This document shows positions 1-8,202 of a stretch of DNA of 64,000 bases, piece by piece. The notes beneath the pieces were generated by a model. That model saw nothing but the letters and a program-made list of their open reading frames with translations, was not told the DNA's origin and made no database searches. A program made the translations under genes and the position numbers. Source of the DNA: Desulfonatronum lacustre DSM 10312 (GTDB lineage Bacteria > Desulfobacterota > Desulfovibrionia > Desulfovibrionales > Desulfonatronaceae). The DNA lies in NCBI RefSeq assembly GCF_000519265.1, contig NZ_KI912608.1:3516921-3580920 (forward strand), read 5' to 3'. Every line of letters begins with the position of its first letter. The first letter of the stretch is position 1.

Positions 1-1067
1 TACAAGCCTTGGGGCGTTTTGGCGGACAAGAACAGGTTGCCGTCCGCCGTTCTCGGCCTGGCTTCGCCCCGTCCGTCAGGATCGGCCAGGGCATGGACCA
101 GTTGGGCTACGCGGCGGGGCAGGAAATGGTCGTGGCACCTATGGGTTGCGTGGCGGGCTTCATGGTGCGCCCCCGGATGCTTGGGGTGGGTGCAGCCCCA
201 GCAGCCCGCGCAGCTGATCCGGGCTTGAAGTACAGAGTGGCCGGGCTGGTAGGGGCCGGTTTCCCATGGATTGACCGGGCCCAGGGACAGGTTGAGGACC
301 CGCAGGCCGGTCCAGGCGGCCAGATGCATGGGGCCGGTGTCCGGCGTGACCAGCAGTTCCAGGCTCTGGCCGAGGTCGACGAACTGGGCCAGGGTCAGCC
401 GGTCGACCAGGTTGAGAACATTATGACCGATCTTTTTTTGGACCTTGGCGGCCATGTCCCGTTCAGCGGGTCCGCCCAGAAGGATCGGTCGCAAATCCCG
501 GTGCAGCAGTTCCCCGGCCAGGTCGGCCCAGAAGCGCGGGGTCGGCCGCTTGGCCGGTTCGCTGGCTCCCAGGAACAGGCCGATACGGCGGCGGTCTCCC
601 AGGCGGGTCCGGGGCGCGGGCCAGCGGGTGGTGGCGATCCGGGACAGGGGAACGCAGTCCAGGGCGTTCAGGTCGGCCCAATGGAATCGGTTGTGGCGGT
701 TGGCGTGGACCAGGCCGGCCCGGTAGAGTTGCCATGGGCCATGAATGCGGCGCACGCCGTCGGCGGACTGCACGGGGCCGACGCGGTGTTCGGCCCGGAC
801 CTCTCCGGCCAGGCCCGCCGCGGCCCGTTCGTGGCTGAGGTTGACGCATAAGGCGAAGGAGGTCCGGCGCACTTGTTCGGTCGCGGTCCAGGGAAAGTAG
901 GTGACCGCCGGGCTGACGGGCAACAAGGCCTCGTAGAAGCGGGGCTCGCCCACCACCCAGAGCGGATGGCCCGGATGTTCCCGCTGCAACCACAGGAAAA
1001 GGGGAAAGGAGAGAATCAGGTCCCCCATGCGCTGCATTTGGAGGATGAGGATCGGCTTTGCGGACAT
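1..1067 (-). CDS. Glycosyltransferase family 9 (heptosyltransferase-like), 3' end outside window
   Basis: The frame is open from the ATG at 1065-1067 to the window edge, about 355 codons, with no stop seen, so the gene is partial. The N-terminus ([20 protein letters not shown]) is the donor-fold start of GT9 enzymes. TPDTGPMHLAA at about residues 241-251, followed by GPVNPWETGPY, is the family's nucleotide-sugar-binding signature. Members transfer ADP-heptose or similar sugars to lipopolysaccharide core in the cytoplasm; the actual acceptor cannot be told from sequence. A Cys cluster (CAGCWGC, about 286-292) follows the signature. The start overlaps the stop of the upstream glycosyltransferase by one base (TAATG), so the two are probably co-translated. 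Confidence 0.85.
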   Translation of the reverse strand, partial: MSAKPILILQMQRMGDLILSFPLFLWLQREHPGHPLWVVGEPRFYEALLPVSPAVTYFPWTATEQVRRTSFALCVNLSHERAAAGLAGEVRAEHRVGPVQSADGVRRIHGPWQLYRAGLVHANRHNRFHWADLNALDCVPLSRIATTRWPAPRTRLGDRRRIGLFLGASEPAKRPTPRFWADLAGELLHRDLRPILLGGPAERDMAAKVQKKIGHNVLNLVDRLTLAQFVDLGQSLELLVTPDTGPMHLAAWTGLRVLNLSLGPVNPWETGPYQPGHSVLQARISCAGCWGCTHPKHPGAHHEARHATHRCHDHFLPRRVAQLVHALADPDGRGEARPRTADGNLFLSAKTPQGL

Positions 1068-2860
1068 TATCCGTAAACCGCGAGCATGGTTTTGAGCAGG
1101 GAGGTCATCCGCAGGTCGTAGGTATGCTCCCGGAGCACTCGTTTCCGTGCGGCCCGGGCGATTTTTTCGCGGGCCTGGGGACGGCGCAGATAGAAATCGA
1201 TCAAGTCCGGGATTTCCTCGGGGTTTGCATAGGCCACGACCTCCCGTCCGGGCTCAAACAACTCGTCCATCTGGCGGCGTTGATCCGTGATCAGGAATTG
1301 ACCGCAGGCCGGAATGTCGAAGACCCGCTGGTTCACCGCGCCTTTCATCTGCATGCTGGTGCAGTTAAAGTTGATCTCGGAGCAGGGATAGAATCGGGGC
1401 AGATCCGTGTAGTAGCTCAGTTCCGGGTGCCAACGCCACGCTTCCGGTCGGCCTCGCAGGGCGATCTTCCAGTACTTGTCCCCGGCGATGAGCGGTTGGA
1501 AGGGCAGGATGCTCCGGACGCAGCGGTTGCGGTACAGGCGGGTGGCTTCCCAGGTGATCGCGGTTTCGAAAGCCAGCCGTTCCTCCACCGATGACAGAGC
1601 CTCGAAGCATTGGAAAACCTCTGGGAAGGCGATCCGCAGGTGCTCCCGGACACTATCGTCTGTTGAATCCCCGAAGGACCGGGCCACATCGCGATAGGCC
1701 AGGAGCATGGGCCGGGGAAAGTGTCCGGCCTTGAGCCGGGCCGCCACCTTGGCCAGCATGGAGTTGCCCACGAAGGAGACCCGGGCCCGCCAAAAATCGG
1801 GACAGGCGCCGGGACGGCTCGCGGGGTCGGCGGGCGGGTGAAAGCGGTGGATGTCCGTGCCCAGGGGCAGGTAATGGACGTGCTCGAAGCCCATGGCCCG
1901 CAACGAATCCACGTTGTCCGCGTCCCAGGTGAAGATCGTGGTCCAGGGGCTGACCAGCCTGGTGTAGACGTAGAGCACCAGGTGCGGGTTGTCCACGAAC
2001 CAGGAGGCCAGGGGCAGGCGGCACTTTTCCAGCAGCTCCATGAGCACGCCTTCCCGATCCACCCCCAGGTGGTTGATGGTCAGGACCAGATCCGGCTTGA
2101 ACTCCAGGATCGCGGTGAGCAGATCCTGGACGAATTCGGTTCGTCCGGTTTCCCGGGGCGTGAATTCCAGCAGTCGGTGAGGGACGTCCATGCGCTGGAA
2201 GGCCCCGATCACCTCGCCCAAAAGAAAATACTGGCTGGTCAGCAGCAGTACCCGGGGCGGCCAGGCGCGGCATTTGGGGTAGTTGGCCCGGGCCCAGATG
2301 TCGAAACGCGAGCTGGCCTCCAGGTGGGCCAGGATGACCTTGTAGTGGTCCGGATCCAGGCGGGCGTAGAGCGGGATGAGCACCGGGCGAAGCGGCAATC
2401 CGGCATGCTCCATCTGCCAGCGGGTCAAAGCGTCCAGAGCTTCTTCCGGAGTTGAGGAGTCCACCCAGAGAACCCGTGGATCGTCGACCAAGTCACGTGA
2501 GCCGGTCACGGCCTGGATCGTCGTCTCCTTATCCACCACGGCCACCGGCCCGGAGGTGGTTCGCAACAGTTCGCGCAGCGCGACGCCCAGTCCGCAACCC
2601 AGCAACACGGGCAGCCCGCGGGATGAGCCATCCAGCGCCGTCCTGACCAGATCCTCCTCTCGCCGCTTGCCGTCGCGTCCCCAGAGCCGCCATTTTCGGC
2701 CAGAGTCAAAAACAATCAGGACGTCTTCCGGAGGGGTAGCGGAGGAGGTTTCGGAGCCGCCGGGGACGGCCTCGGCTCGGTAGGCGATAGGGCGGGCGGG
2801 AGTGTCGAGTCCGGAAGCGGGCGTCGGGATCGAGGGTGGGGATTGATGGGCGTCGGTCAT
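1067..2860 (-). CDS. CgeB-like glycosyltransferase, 597 aa
   Basis: This is a two-part protein. Residues about 45-170 form a Rossmann-like region with a glycine motif ([14 protein letters not shown]). Residues about 200-590 resemble the CgeB / glycosyl transferase 1_2 family, ending in a block with [18 protein letters not shown] and then [13 protein letters not shown], which is typical of the sugar-nucleotide half. It probably adds sugar to a surface glycan or to flagellin; similar proteins sit next to motility genes in Desulfovibrionales. It lies 7 bp downstream of motB on the same strand and overlaps the GT9 gene. The target sugar and acceptor are unknown. Confidence 0.75.
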   Translation of the reverse strand: MTDAHQSPPSIPTPASGLDTPARPIAYRAEAVPGGSETSSATPPEDVLIVFDSGRKWRLWGRDGKRREEDLVRTALDGSSRGLPVLLGCGLGVALRELLRTTSGPVAVVDKETTIQAVTGSRDLVDDPRVLWVDSSTPEEALDALTRWQMEHAGLPLRPVLIPLYARLDPDHYKVILAHLEASSRFDIWARANYPKCRAWPPRVLLLTSQYFLLGEVIGAFQRMDVPHRLLEFTPRETGRTEFVQDLLTAILEFKPDLVLTINHLGVDREGVLMELLEKCRLPLASWFVDNPHLVLYVYTRLVSPWTTIFTWDADNVDSLRAMGFEHVHYLPLGTDIHRFHPPADPASRPGACPDFWRARVSFVGNSMLAKVAARLKAGHFPRPMLLAYRDVARSFGDSTDDSVREHLRIAFPEVFQCFEALSSVEERLAFETAITWEATRLYRNRCVRSILPFQPLIAGDKYWKIALRGRPEAWRWHPELSYYTDLPRFYPCSEINFNCTSMQMKGAVNQRVFDIPACGQFLITDQRRQMDELFEPGREVVAYANPEEIPDLIDFYLRRPQAREKIARAARKRVLREHTYDLRMTSLLKTMLAVYG

Positions 2861-2867
2861 GGGCGGG

Positions 2868-3596
2868 TCACCAGGATTGAGCGTCCGGGGAGTGGTAATA
2901 GAACTCGACCCGTCGATTTCTTCGTCGGTTGTCTTCTGAATTGTTGGGCACCAGAGGCCGACTGTCCGCGTAGCCCACGGCCCGCATTCTGGTGGGGGAA
3001 AAGCCGCCGTGTTCCATAATATAGCGCAGGGCCGCGGTGGCCCGGGCCGAGGAGAGTTCCCAGTTTGAGGGAAACTGCGCTGTTCTGACGGGCGTATTGT
3101 CGGTGTGACCGCGGATGACCAGGTTCATGTTGTAATCGCGCAGAATCTTGATGGCCGCCTCCAGGGCCGGGACGGCCTCGGGTTTGAGCACGGCGGAGCC
3201 GACGTCGAACATGGATTCACTGTCCACCCGTAATACCAGCCCCTCGTCGTCCGCTTCCACGCCGATGCTTTTTTGCAGAGCCTCGTCGTCCTGCATGATG
3301 GTCCGCAATTGAACGACCATGCTCAGGACTTCCTCGTTTTGTTGGCTGAGTTCCAGATCCTTGCGCTCGAACTCCGAAGGGGAAAAGGCCACGTAGTCCG
3401 CCTCCCGGCGTTGGACCTGGACTCCGAAGGCGGTCTGGATGGAGCCGAGCATCTCCCGAAAACGGACGATGTCCATGTTCGCGAAGGAGAGCACCAGAAT
3501 GAAGAAGGTCAGCAACAACGACATCAAGTCGGCGAAGGTGACCATCCACAAGGGGGCGCCTTCTTCTTCCTGGGGCGGTGTGTTGTTTCTGGGCAT
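2868..3596 (-). CDS. motB: Flagellar motor stator protein MotB/PomB
   Basis: This is the stator subunit that anchors to peptidoglycan and carries the ion-binding aspartate. One membrane helix lies near the N-terminus with the sequence [19 protein letters not shown], so Asp23 is the likely ion site. FADLMSLL is closer to sodium-type PomB than to E. coli MotB. The C-terminal OmpA-like domain (about 150-235) contains [10 protein letters not shown] and [10 protein letters not shown], the peptidoglycan-binding signature. The length of 242 aa is slightly short for the family. motA lies 42 bp upstream on the same strand. The coupling ion is inferred, not proven. Confidence 0.92.
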   Translation of the reverse strand: MPRNNTPPQEEEGAPLWMVTFADLMSLLLTFFILVLSFANMDIVRFREMLGSIQTAFGVQVQRREADYVAFSPSEFERKDLELSQQNEEVLSMVVQLRTIMQDDEALQKSIGVEADDEGLVLRVDSESMFDVGSAVLKPEAVPALEAAIKILRDYNMNLVIRGHTDNTPVRTAQFPSNWELSSARATAALRYIMEHGGFSPTRMRAVGYADSRPLVPNNSEDNRRRNRRVEFYYHSPDAQSW

Positions 3597-3638
3597 GGCG
3601 TCGGCGTCTTGAAAACGTGAAACGTCGCGAATACTTCC

Positions 3639-4388
3639 CTATTCTTGGCGCAGGGCCGGGGGCACGAAGGACTCCAGCTTTTCCAGGATCAGGCGCGGGT
3701 TTTCCCCGCGCAGAATGGACATCACCCCTTCCATGGTCATTTCCATGATCGTGACTTCCTCCAGGGAGCGTTCTTCCAGCTTTTTGGAAATGGGGATGAA
3801 GGCCAGATTGGCCATCAGGGCGCCGTAAAGAGTGGTCAGCAGGGCCAGGGCCATGCCCGGCCCGATGGCCGTGGGGTCGTCCAGAACCTGGAGCATGTTC
3901 ACCAGGCCGATCAGGGTGCCGATCATCCCGAAGGCCGGAGCCATGGCCCCCATGCCCTTGAACACGCCTTGCCCCTGGCGGTGGCGCTGCTGGGTGAAGC
4001 TGAGTTCGGTCTCCAGGATGGTCCGGACCAGCCGCTCCTCGGTGCCGTCGGCGATCAGCATCACGCCTTTTTTCAAAAACTTGTCCGAAATCGTGGCTCG
4101 TTCCAGGGCGATCAGGCTTTCCTTGCGGGCCAGGTTGGCCAGGGCGACCACCTCGTCGATGACGAGCTTGGGGTTGGGGCTTCTGGAGAAAAAGGCTTTC
4201 AGCGCCACCTTGAACGATCCCAGCACCACGCCCATGGGGAACATGATGAAGGTTACGGAAACGGTGCCGCCTAATACGATCAGCGCCGACGGGGCGTTGA
4301 CGAAGCCCATGAAGTCGCCGCCGAGCATGATGGCGATGAAGACGAAGATGACGCCGCTGATCAAGCCGAGCAGGGTTCCGATATCCAT
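3639..4388 (-). CDS. motA: Flagellar motor stator protein MotA/PomA
   Basis: This inner-membrane protein forms the stator ion channel with MotB and contacts FliG. At 249 aa with four predicted membrane helices it matches the PomA/MotA short form. Conserved segments are MGAMAPAFGMIGTLIGLVNM (helix 3, about 150-170) and LLTTLYGALMANLAFIPISK (helix 4), each with its key proline. The cytoplasmic loop between helices 2 and 3 holds the charged FliG-contact region. The gene starts 4 bp after the upstream fapA-like gene stops and precedes motB. Confidence 0.93.
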   Translation of the reverse strand: MDIGTLLGLISGVIFVFIAIMLGGDFMGFVNAPSALIVLGGTVSVTFIMFPMGVVLGSFKVALKAFFSRSPNPKLVIDEVVALANLARKESLIALERATISDKFLKKGVMLIADGTEERLVRTILETELSFTQQRHRQGQGVFKGMGAMAPAFGMIGTLIGLVNMLQVLDDPTAIGPGMALALLTTLYGALMANLAFIPISKKLEERSLEEVTIMEMTMEGVMSILRGENPRLILEKLESFVPPALRQE

Positions 4389-4392
4389 AGTT

Positions 4393-5511
4393 CTAGGAGG
4401 TCTTCTCTTTTTTTGGTTCCGCGGGGAACGTCACTTCGATTTGTCCGTCGCGCAGCGTCAGATTGACGTTGGAAACAGTGTCGGAGATGGACAAAAAGGC
4501 TTGGCCGATGCTGAGCTCAACTCCCGGCCTGATTTGTCCGGGCACGATCACCGCGCATGAAGCCAGATCCGAAACGGAGATCCGTTCGGAATAGGCGAAG
4601 CGCTGCTTGTCCAGAATCGACAGTTTATGGTCCAGTTCCCCAATCAGCTTCGCTTCGGCCTGGCTTTGCTTGTTCCGTGCGCCCAGGGATTCCCGACGAG
4701 CTTTCAGTGTCCGGATCGTGCTTTCCATGTCGCTGATTTTTTGCATTAAAAACGGATCATAGCCCAGGGAGATGGTGGTCGTGGTGCTCACCCCGCCGCC
4801 CAGTTGGGCGCCGACCCGGACCAATCGCCCGCAGACCACTTCACCCCCGATAAGCCTGTCGCCAACGGCCAGGGCGTTGCCCGCCAGCACCTTGCAATGC
4901 AGGCAGACGCTTTCCACCAGAACGTTTTTGCCGGCACTGATCAGGGCGTTTTCGCAAAACCTGACCTTGATGCTGTTTTTGGCCTTCAATTCGGCCTGCT
5001 TGTCCCCTTTGATGCCAGCTTCCACCCGGATGGATTGGGAGGCATCAAGGGACGCGGCCTCTACCGTCCCTTTGACCAGGATGTTCCGACCCTTGACCTT
5101 GAATCCGGAGCGAACCGAACCATGCACCACAACATCTCCGACAAAGGAAATGTTACCCGTGGCATAATCCACGTCCCGGCGGACATTGAGCAGGGTTTTG
5201 ACGGAGATCCGCCCGTCCGGGTCGTAATAGACGTATCCGTTGGCCGTGGCCAGCAGGAAGTTGACGTTCCGAGGGTCGACCTCGGTGTTCGCGCCGACGG
5301 GAAAAACAGGTTGGTTCAGAATGAATCGGGAATCATGCCGGCCTGCTTCGTCGTCGGCTATCTGGACCAGTTCGGCCAGGATCTGTCCGACCACCACGTT
5401 GTGGACGTAGTCGCGGTTCAGGTGGTCCACCCGTTCGTTGCCCCGTGCCTTGGGCTTGATGTTCAGGTGGTTGAAATCCGGATCAAAGTGATGCTTCAAA
5501 ACAAAAATCAT
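4393..5511 (-). CDS. FapA/DUF342-family protein
   Basis: The 372-residue protein has the repetitive beta-helix-like FapA (DUF342) pattern, with short hydrophobic repeats such as GRNILVKGTVEAASLDASQS and GIKGDKQAELKAKNSIKV (about 145-190). A coiled-coil segment follows (about 255-310, MESTIRTLKARRESLG). FapA relatives are linked to flagellar placement or polar targeting (family knowledge). The position directly upstream of motAB and downstream of a STAS gene supports a motility role. The exact function here is unknown. Confidence 0.7.
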   Translation of the reverse strand: MIFVLKHHFDPDFNHLNIKPKARGNERVDHLNRDYVHNVVVGQILAELVQIADDEAGRHDSRFILNQPVFPVGANTEVDPRNVNFLLATANGYVYYDPDGRISVKTLLNVRRDVDYATGNISFVGDVVVHGSVRSGFKVKGRNILVKGTVEAASLDASQSIRVEAGIKGDKQAELKAKNSIKVRFCENALISAGKNVLVESVCLHCKVLAGNALAVGDRLIGGEVVCGRLVRVGAQLGGGVSTTTTISLGYDPFLMQKISDMESTIRTLKARRESLGARNKQSQAEAKLIGELDHKLSILDKQRFAYSERISVSDLASCAVIVPGQIRPGVELSIGQAFLSISDTVSNVNLTLRDGQIEVTFPAEPKKEKTS

Positions 5512-5541
5512 GGCATCTCCACTCGCGATAAAACGTCCCGT

Positions 5542-5889
5542 CTACATCGGGAGGCGCGTGATCAGTTCGGATTCGTTCTCGATGAGCTCGAAGAAGGCCA
5601 GGAGTTGGACCAATTCCAGGGTTTTCACGACCACCTCATTGGGTTGGTACAGATAAAAACAGCCGTCCCGCTGACGAACCTTGTTGTTTAGAAAGACCAG
5701 AAACCCGATTCCGGAGCTGTCCAGAAACGTGACGCGACCGAGATCGCAGACCAGGATGGGCCGTTCGCCCATTTCCGTCAGGATGGTTTCGGCCTGGATC
5801 TTCATCGCCTGGGTCACCTCGTAGGTGATTTTTCCGGACAGGGACACCTTGGTCCAGTTGGTCATTGGTTCATGGTGCAAGTCGGCCAT
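5542..5889 (-). CDS. STAS-domain anti-sigma factor antagonist-like protein
   Basis: A 115-residue single STAS domain of the SpoIIAA/RsbV type. The conserved loop FLDSSGIGFLVFLNN holds the serine that in characterised relatives is phosphorylated by an anti-sigma kinase and dephosphorylated by a PP2C phosphatase. The upstream gene on the same strand encodes exactly such a phosphatase with a receiver domain. No RsbW-type kinase is adjacent. The pair probably forms a partner-switching module controlling motility or surface behaviour (inference from the neighbours). Confidence 0.85.
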   Translation of the reverse strand: MADLHHEPMTNWTKVSLSGKITYEVTQAMKIQAETILTEMGERPILVCDLGRVTFLDSSGIGFLVFLNNKVRQRDGCFYLYQPNEVVVKTLELVQLLAFFELIENESELITRLPM

Positions 5890-5949
5890 GATTTCTCCTG
5901 TTAATGAATGCCTGAACGCGCGGGCGCTATGAGGCCGCGGGGTGGTTCG

Positions 5950-7179
5950 TCATCGTGATCCCGGGCCGCGCAGCCCCACCCGCAGGGCGCTGACGTCGTC
6001 GCCGAGCCGAGGGGTTTGGGAACAACCTAAACCGAAAAACAGGTCCCCGAGAACGCAGTCCGGGCGACCGACGAACTCGGCGGCCCGTTTCATGAATCGT
6101 TCCAGACCGAAGAGCTCCCCGTGCCTGATCTCCCATTCATAGCAGCCGTCGGTAAAGAAAAAAAGCACGGTCTCGCCTTCCAGCTCGACGGTCTTCGGGG
6201 GCGCGGCGCAAGGAAAAACGCCCAGGGCGGGCATGCTTGCCGGCAACTGTTCCGGAACCGCTCCGCGACGCAGCACCATGCCCGGGACATGTCCGGCGTT
6301 GATGTAGTCCAGGGCGGACAGGTCGGCCCGGACATCCGCCACGAGCAGGGTGATGAAATCCCCGTCTTCCCCGGCGAATCTGCGCAACTGCTCGTTGATC
6401 AGTTCTACCAGTTCAGTCAGGCTTTGGGACGGAGCGCCGGAAAAGCGGACCATGGCCCGGACCATGGACATGATGAACGCGGCCTTGGCCCCGTGCCCGC
6501 TGACGTCGGCCATAACCACCCGCAGTCCACCGTCGGGCAGGGAGAAGTAATCGAAGTAATCTCCGCTGGCTTGGGACGAAGGCAGATAAAGGCTCTGGAC
6601 CGTGATTCCGGGGTGACAAGGGGATGCGGTGGGCAGGAGGCGACGTTGCAGCCGCGCGATTTCCTCGATCTCCCGGTGCATGATCTCGTAGGCTTGGCGC
6701 AGACCGCGGGTCAGGCGGACCTGACGTTCGGCGACGCGAATCCTGGCCAGCAACTCCAGGGTGTCGAAGGGCTTGACCAGATAATCGTTGGCGCCCAGGT
6801 GCAGGGCCTCTGACTTTTGTTCCAGGGAGTCCTCGGAGGTCAGGACCAGGATGAACAGATCCTGATCCCGGAATTCCCGGCGAATATTGCGGATCACTTC
6901 CAGGCCGCCCATTCGGGGCATGTTCATGTCCAGGACGCAGATTTCCGGGCGGTCTTCCCGGTATGCTTCCAGGGCTTCGACGCCGTCGCGACAGGAGCGG
7001 ATCCGGTATTCGTCCTGGAGGATCTGCTCCAGGTAGTGCCGCACCGTCATGGAGTCGTCCACGATCATAACGCTGATCAGGGCATCCACGCCCGGATGGA
7101 CGCCCGGATGGACGTTCGGATGGACGTTCGGATGGACGTTTTGTCGAGTGTCCTGGTGCGGTGTTATCATGGAGTCCAC
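5950..7179 (-). CDS. Response regulator with PP2C/SpoIIE phosphatase output
   Basis: Residues about 36-155 form a receiver domain: VMIVDDSMTVRHYL with the acidic pocket, CVLDMNMPRMGG with the phospho-acceptor Asp, and NDYLVKPFDTLEL with the conserved Lys. After a helical linker (about 160-195), residues about 205-405 form a PP2C-like SpoIIE domain: GDYFDYFSLPDGG, VMADVSGHGAKAAF and FFFTDGCYEWE hold the metal-binding Asp and Gly residues. It should dephosphorylate a STAS antagonist, most simply the one encoded 60 bp downstream. The N-terminus includes a NVHPNVHPNVHPGVHPGV stretch made by a 12-bp tandem repeat. An internal ATG near residue 39 could be the true start if that stretch is not translated. 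Confidence 0.9.
   Translation of the reverse strand: MDSMITPHQDTRQNVHPNVHPNVHPGVHPGVDALISVMIVDDSMTVRHYLEQILQDEYRIRSCRDGVEALEAYREDRPEICVLDMNMPRMGGLEVIRNIRREFRDQDLFILVLTSEDSLEQKSEALHLGANDYLVKPFDTLELLARIRVAERQVRLTRGLRQAYEIMHREIEEIARLQRRLLPTASPCHPGITVQSLYLPSSQASGDYFDYFSLPDGGLRVVMADVSGHGAKAAFIMSMVRAMVRFSGAPSQSLTELVELINEQLRRFAGEDGDFITLLVADVRADLSALDYINAGHVPGMVLRRGAVPEQLPASMPALGVFPCAAPPKTVELEGETVLFFFTDGCYEWEIRHGELFGLERFMKRAAEFVGRPDCVLGDLFFGLGCSQTPRLGDDVSALRVGLRGPGSR
7083..7140 (-). repeat. 12-bp tandem repeat in the 5' end of the PP2C regulator gene
   Basis: About four and a half copies of a 12-bp unit built on GGATGGACG, with the other three bases alternating CCC and TTC, read in frame as N/G-V-H-P units. 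The repeat lies just upstream of the receiver domain. Confidence 0.85.
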
Positions 7180-7219
7180 GGAAGCAAACGGCTAACTGTA
7201 TTGATAAAATCCTTTACCG

Positions 7220-7344
7220 GCAGTCCGTTCAAAAACCCCAAGTGCAAGGAGCAAAAGAAGTGCAAGGTCGAAGCGTATTTCTTGATACGTGAGAGTTTGA
7301 ACTTTTTGCGGCGACGTCGCAATGGGGAGTTTTCAACGGACTGC
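7220..7344. mobile_element. MITE-like element with about 21-bp inverted ends, abutting dtd
   Basis: The left end (GCAGTCCGTTCAAAAACCCC from 7220) and the right end (7324-7344, reading GCAGTCCGTTGAAAACTCCC on the minus strand) are imperfect inverted repeats differing at about two positions. The 125-bp element encodes no protein. The stop codon of dtd (TAG at 7344-7346) overlaps the right terminus, so the element forms the gene's 3' boundary. It fills nearly all of the gap 7180-7343. From memory, similar sequences recur in deltaproteobacterial genomes; this was not searched. Confidence 0.65.
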
Positions 7345-7808
7345 TAAACATCCAGGGAGTCCCAGACCAGGGTCAGAGGCCCCCAGTTGCGCAGCGCCAC
7401 GTCCATTTCCCTGCCGAAGCGTCCGGTGACGATCCGGTTGGGCAGCAGGGACTCCAGTTCGGCAACGAAGGCCGTGAACAAGGCTTCGGCCCGGCGGGGA
7501 TCCGCGGCAGGGTGGAGTGAAGGACGGCGGCCCTTGCGGCAGTCGGCGTGCAAGGTGAACTGGGATACGGCCAGGATTCGACCTCCCACATCCGCCACGT
7601 CCCGGTCAAGTCTTCCGATCTCATTGGGGAAGATCCGGACCTGGACCAGCTTGCGGGCCATCCGGGCCAGCATGGGCGAGGGCGTCGGCTCGGCCTCGTC
7701 TTCGCGTCCCAGCCCGACCAGGACCAGCAGGCCCAGGTCAATGGCCGCCACCGGTTCGCCTTCCACCCTCACCGAGGCGGACGTGACCCGTTGCACCACC
7801 AGCCGCAT
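7344..7808 (-). CDS. dtd: D-aminoacyl-tRNA deacylase
   Basis: The enzyme hydrolyses D-amino acids mischarged on tRNA, and glycine from tRNA(Ala), in the cytoplasm. Family motifs are visible: VQRVTSASVRVEGEPV at the start, LAVSQFTLHADCRKGRRPS (about 80-98) with the SQFTL signature, and NWGPLTLV near the C-terminus, corresponding to the NxGPxT cis-proline motif. The length of 154 aa is usual for Dtd. The gene is one base from queD, suggesting co-transcription. Its stop codon lies at the end of a MITE-like repeat. Confidence 0.93.
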   Translation of the reverse strand: MRLVVQRVTSASVRVEGEPVAAIDLGLLVLVGLGREDEAEPTPSPMLARMARKLVQVRIFPNEIGRLDRDVADVGGRILAVSQFTLHADCRKGRRPSLHPAADPRRAEALFTAFVAELESLLPNRIVTGRFGREMDVALRNWGPLTLVWDSLDV

Positions 7809-7809
7809 G

Positions 7810-8202
7810 TCATTCCTCCGAATACGTGGCGATGGAGGTGGGACCCTCGGCCACGGAAACGGCGTGCATGGTTGCTCCGGGTCCGGGCAGCAGGGCCGCG
7901 AGACGGTGATAAATATACCGGGCCAGGTGCTCCGAGGAGGGGTTGATTTCGGTGAACTCGGGCAGCTCGTTCAGGTTGCGGTGGTCCAGTTCGGCCAGGA
8001 CCTGTTTGAGCAGGGACTTGAGTTCCTGAAAATCCATCACAATGCCCAGCTTTGGGTCCAAGTCGCGGCCTTGGACCTGGACCTGGACAGCGAAATTGTG
8101 GCCGTGCAGGGATTCGCATTTGCCCTGATAATGGCGCAACTGGTGCGCGGAACTAAAGTGGTCGGTGACGGTCAGTCGCCAGATTTTTTGGGGCATGGTC
8201 AA
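7810..8202 (-). CDS. queD: 6-carboxy-5,6,7,8-tetrahydropterin synthase
   Basis: QueD converts 7,8-dihydroneopterin triphosphate to 6-carboxytetrahydropterin in preQ0/queuosine synthesis. SSAHQLRHYQGKCESLHGHN (about 16-35) contains the zinc-binding histidines and catalytic Cys, and PSSEHLARYIYHRL holds a further conserved His-Glu region. At 130 aa it has typical length. It sits directly between dnaE (adjacent start and stop) and dtd. The GTP cyclohydrolase that could make its precursor, FolE2, is encoded about 7 kb away on the other strand. Confidence 0.9.
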   Translation of the reverse strand: MTMPQKIWRLTVTDHFSSAHQLRHYQGKCESLHGHNFAVQVQVQGRDLDPKLGIVMDFQELKSLLKQVLAELDHRNLNELPEFTEINPSSEHLARYIYHRLAALLPGPGATMHAVSVAEGPTSIATYSEE

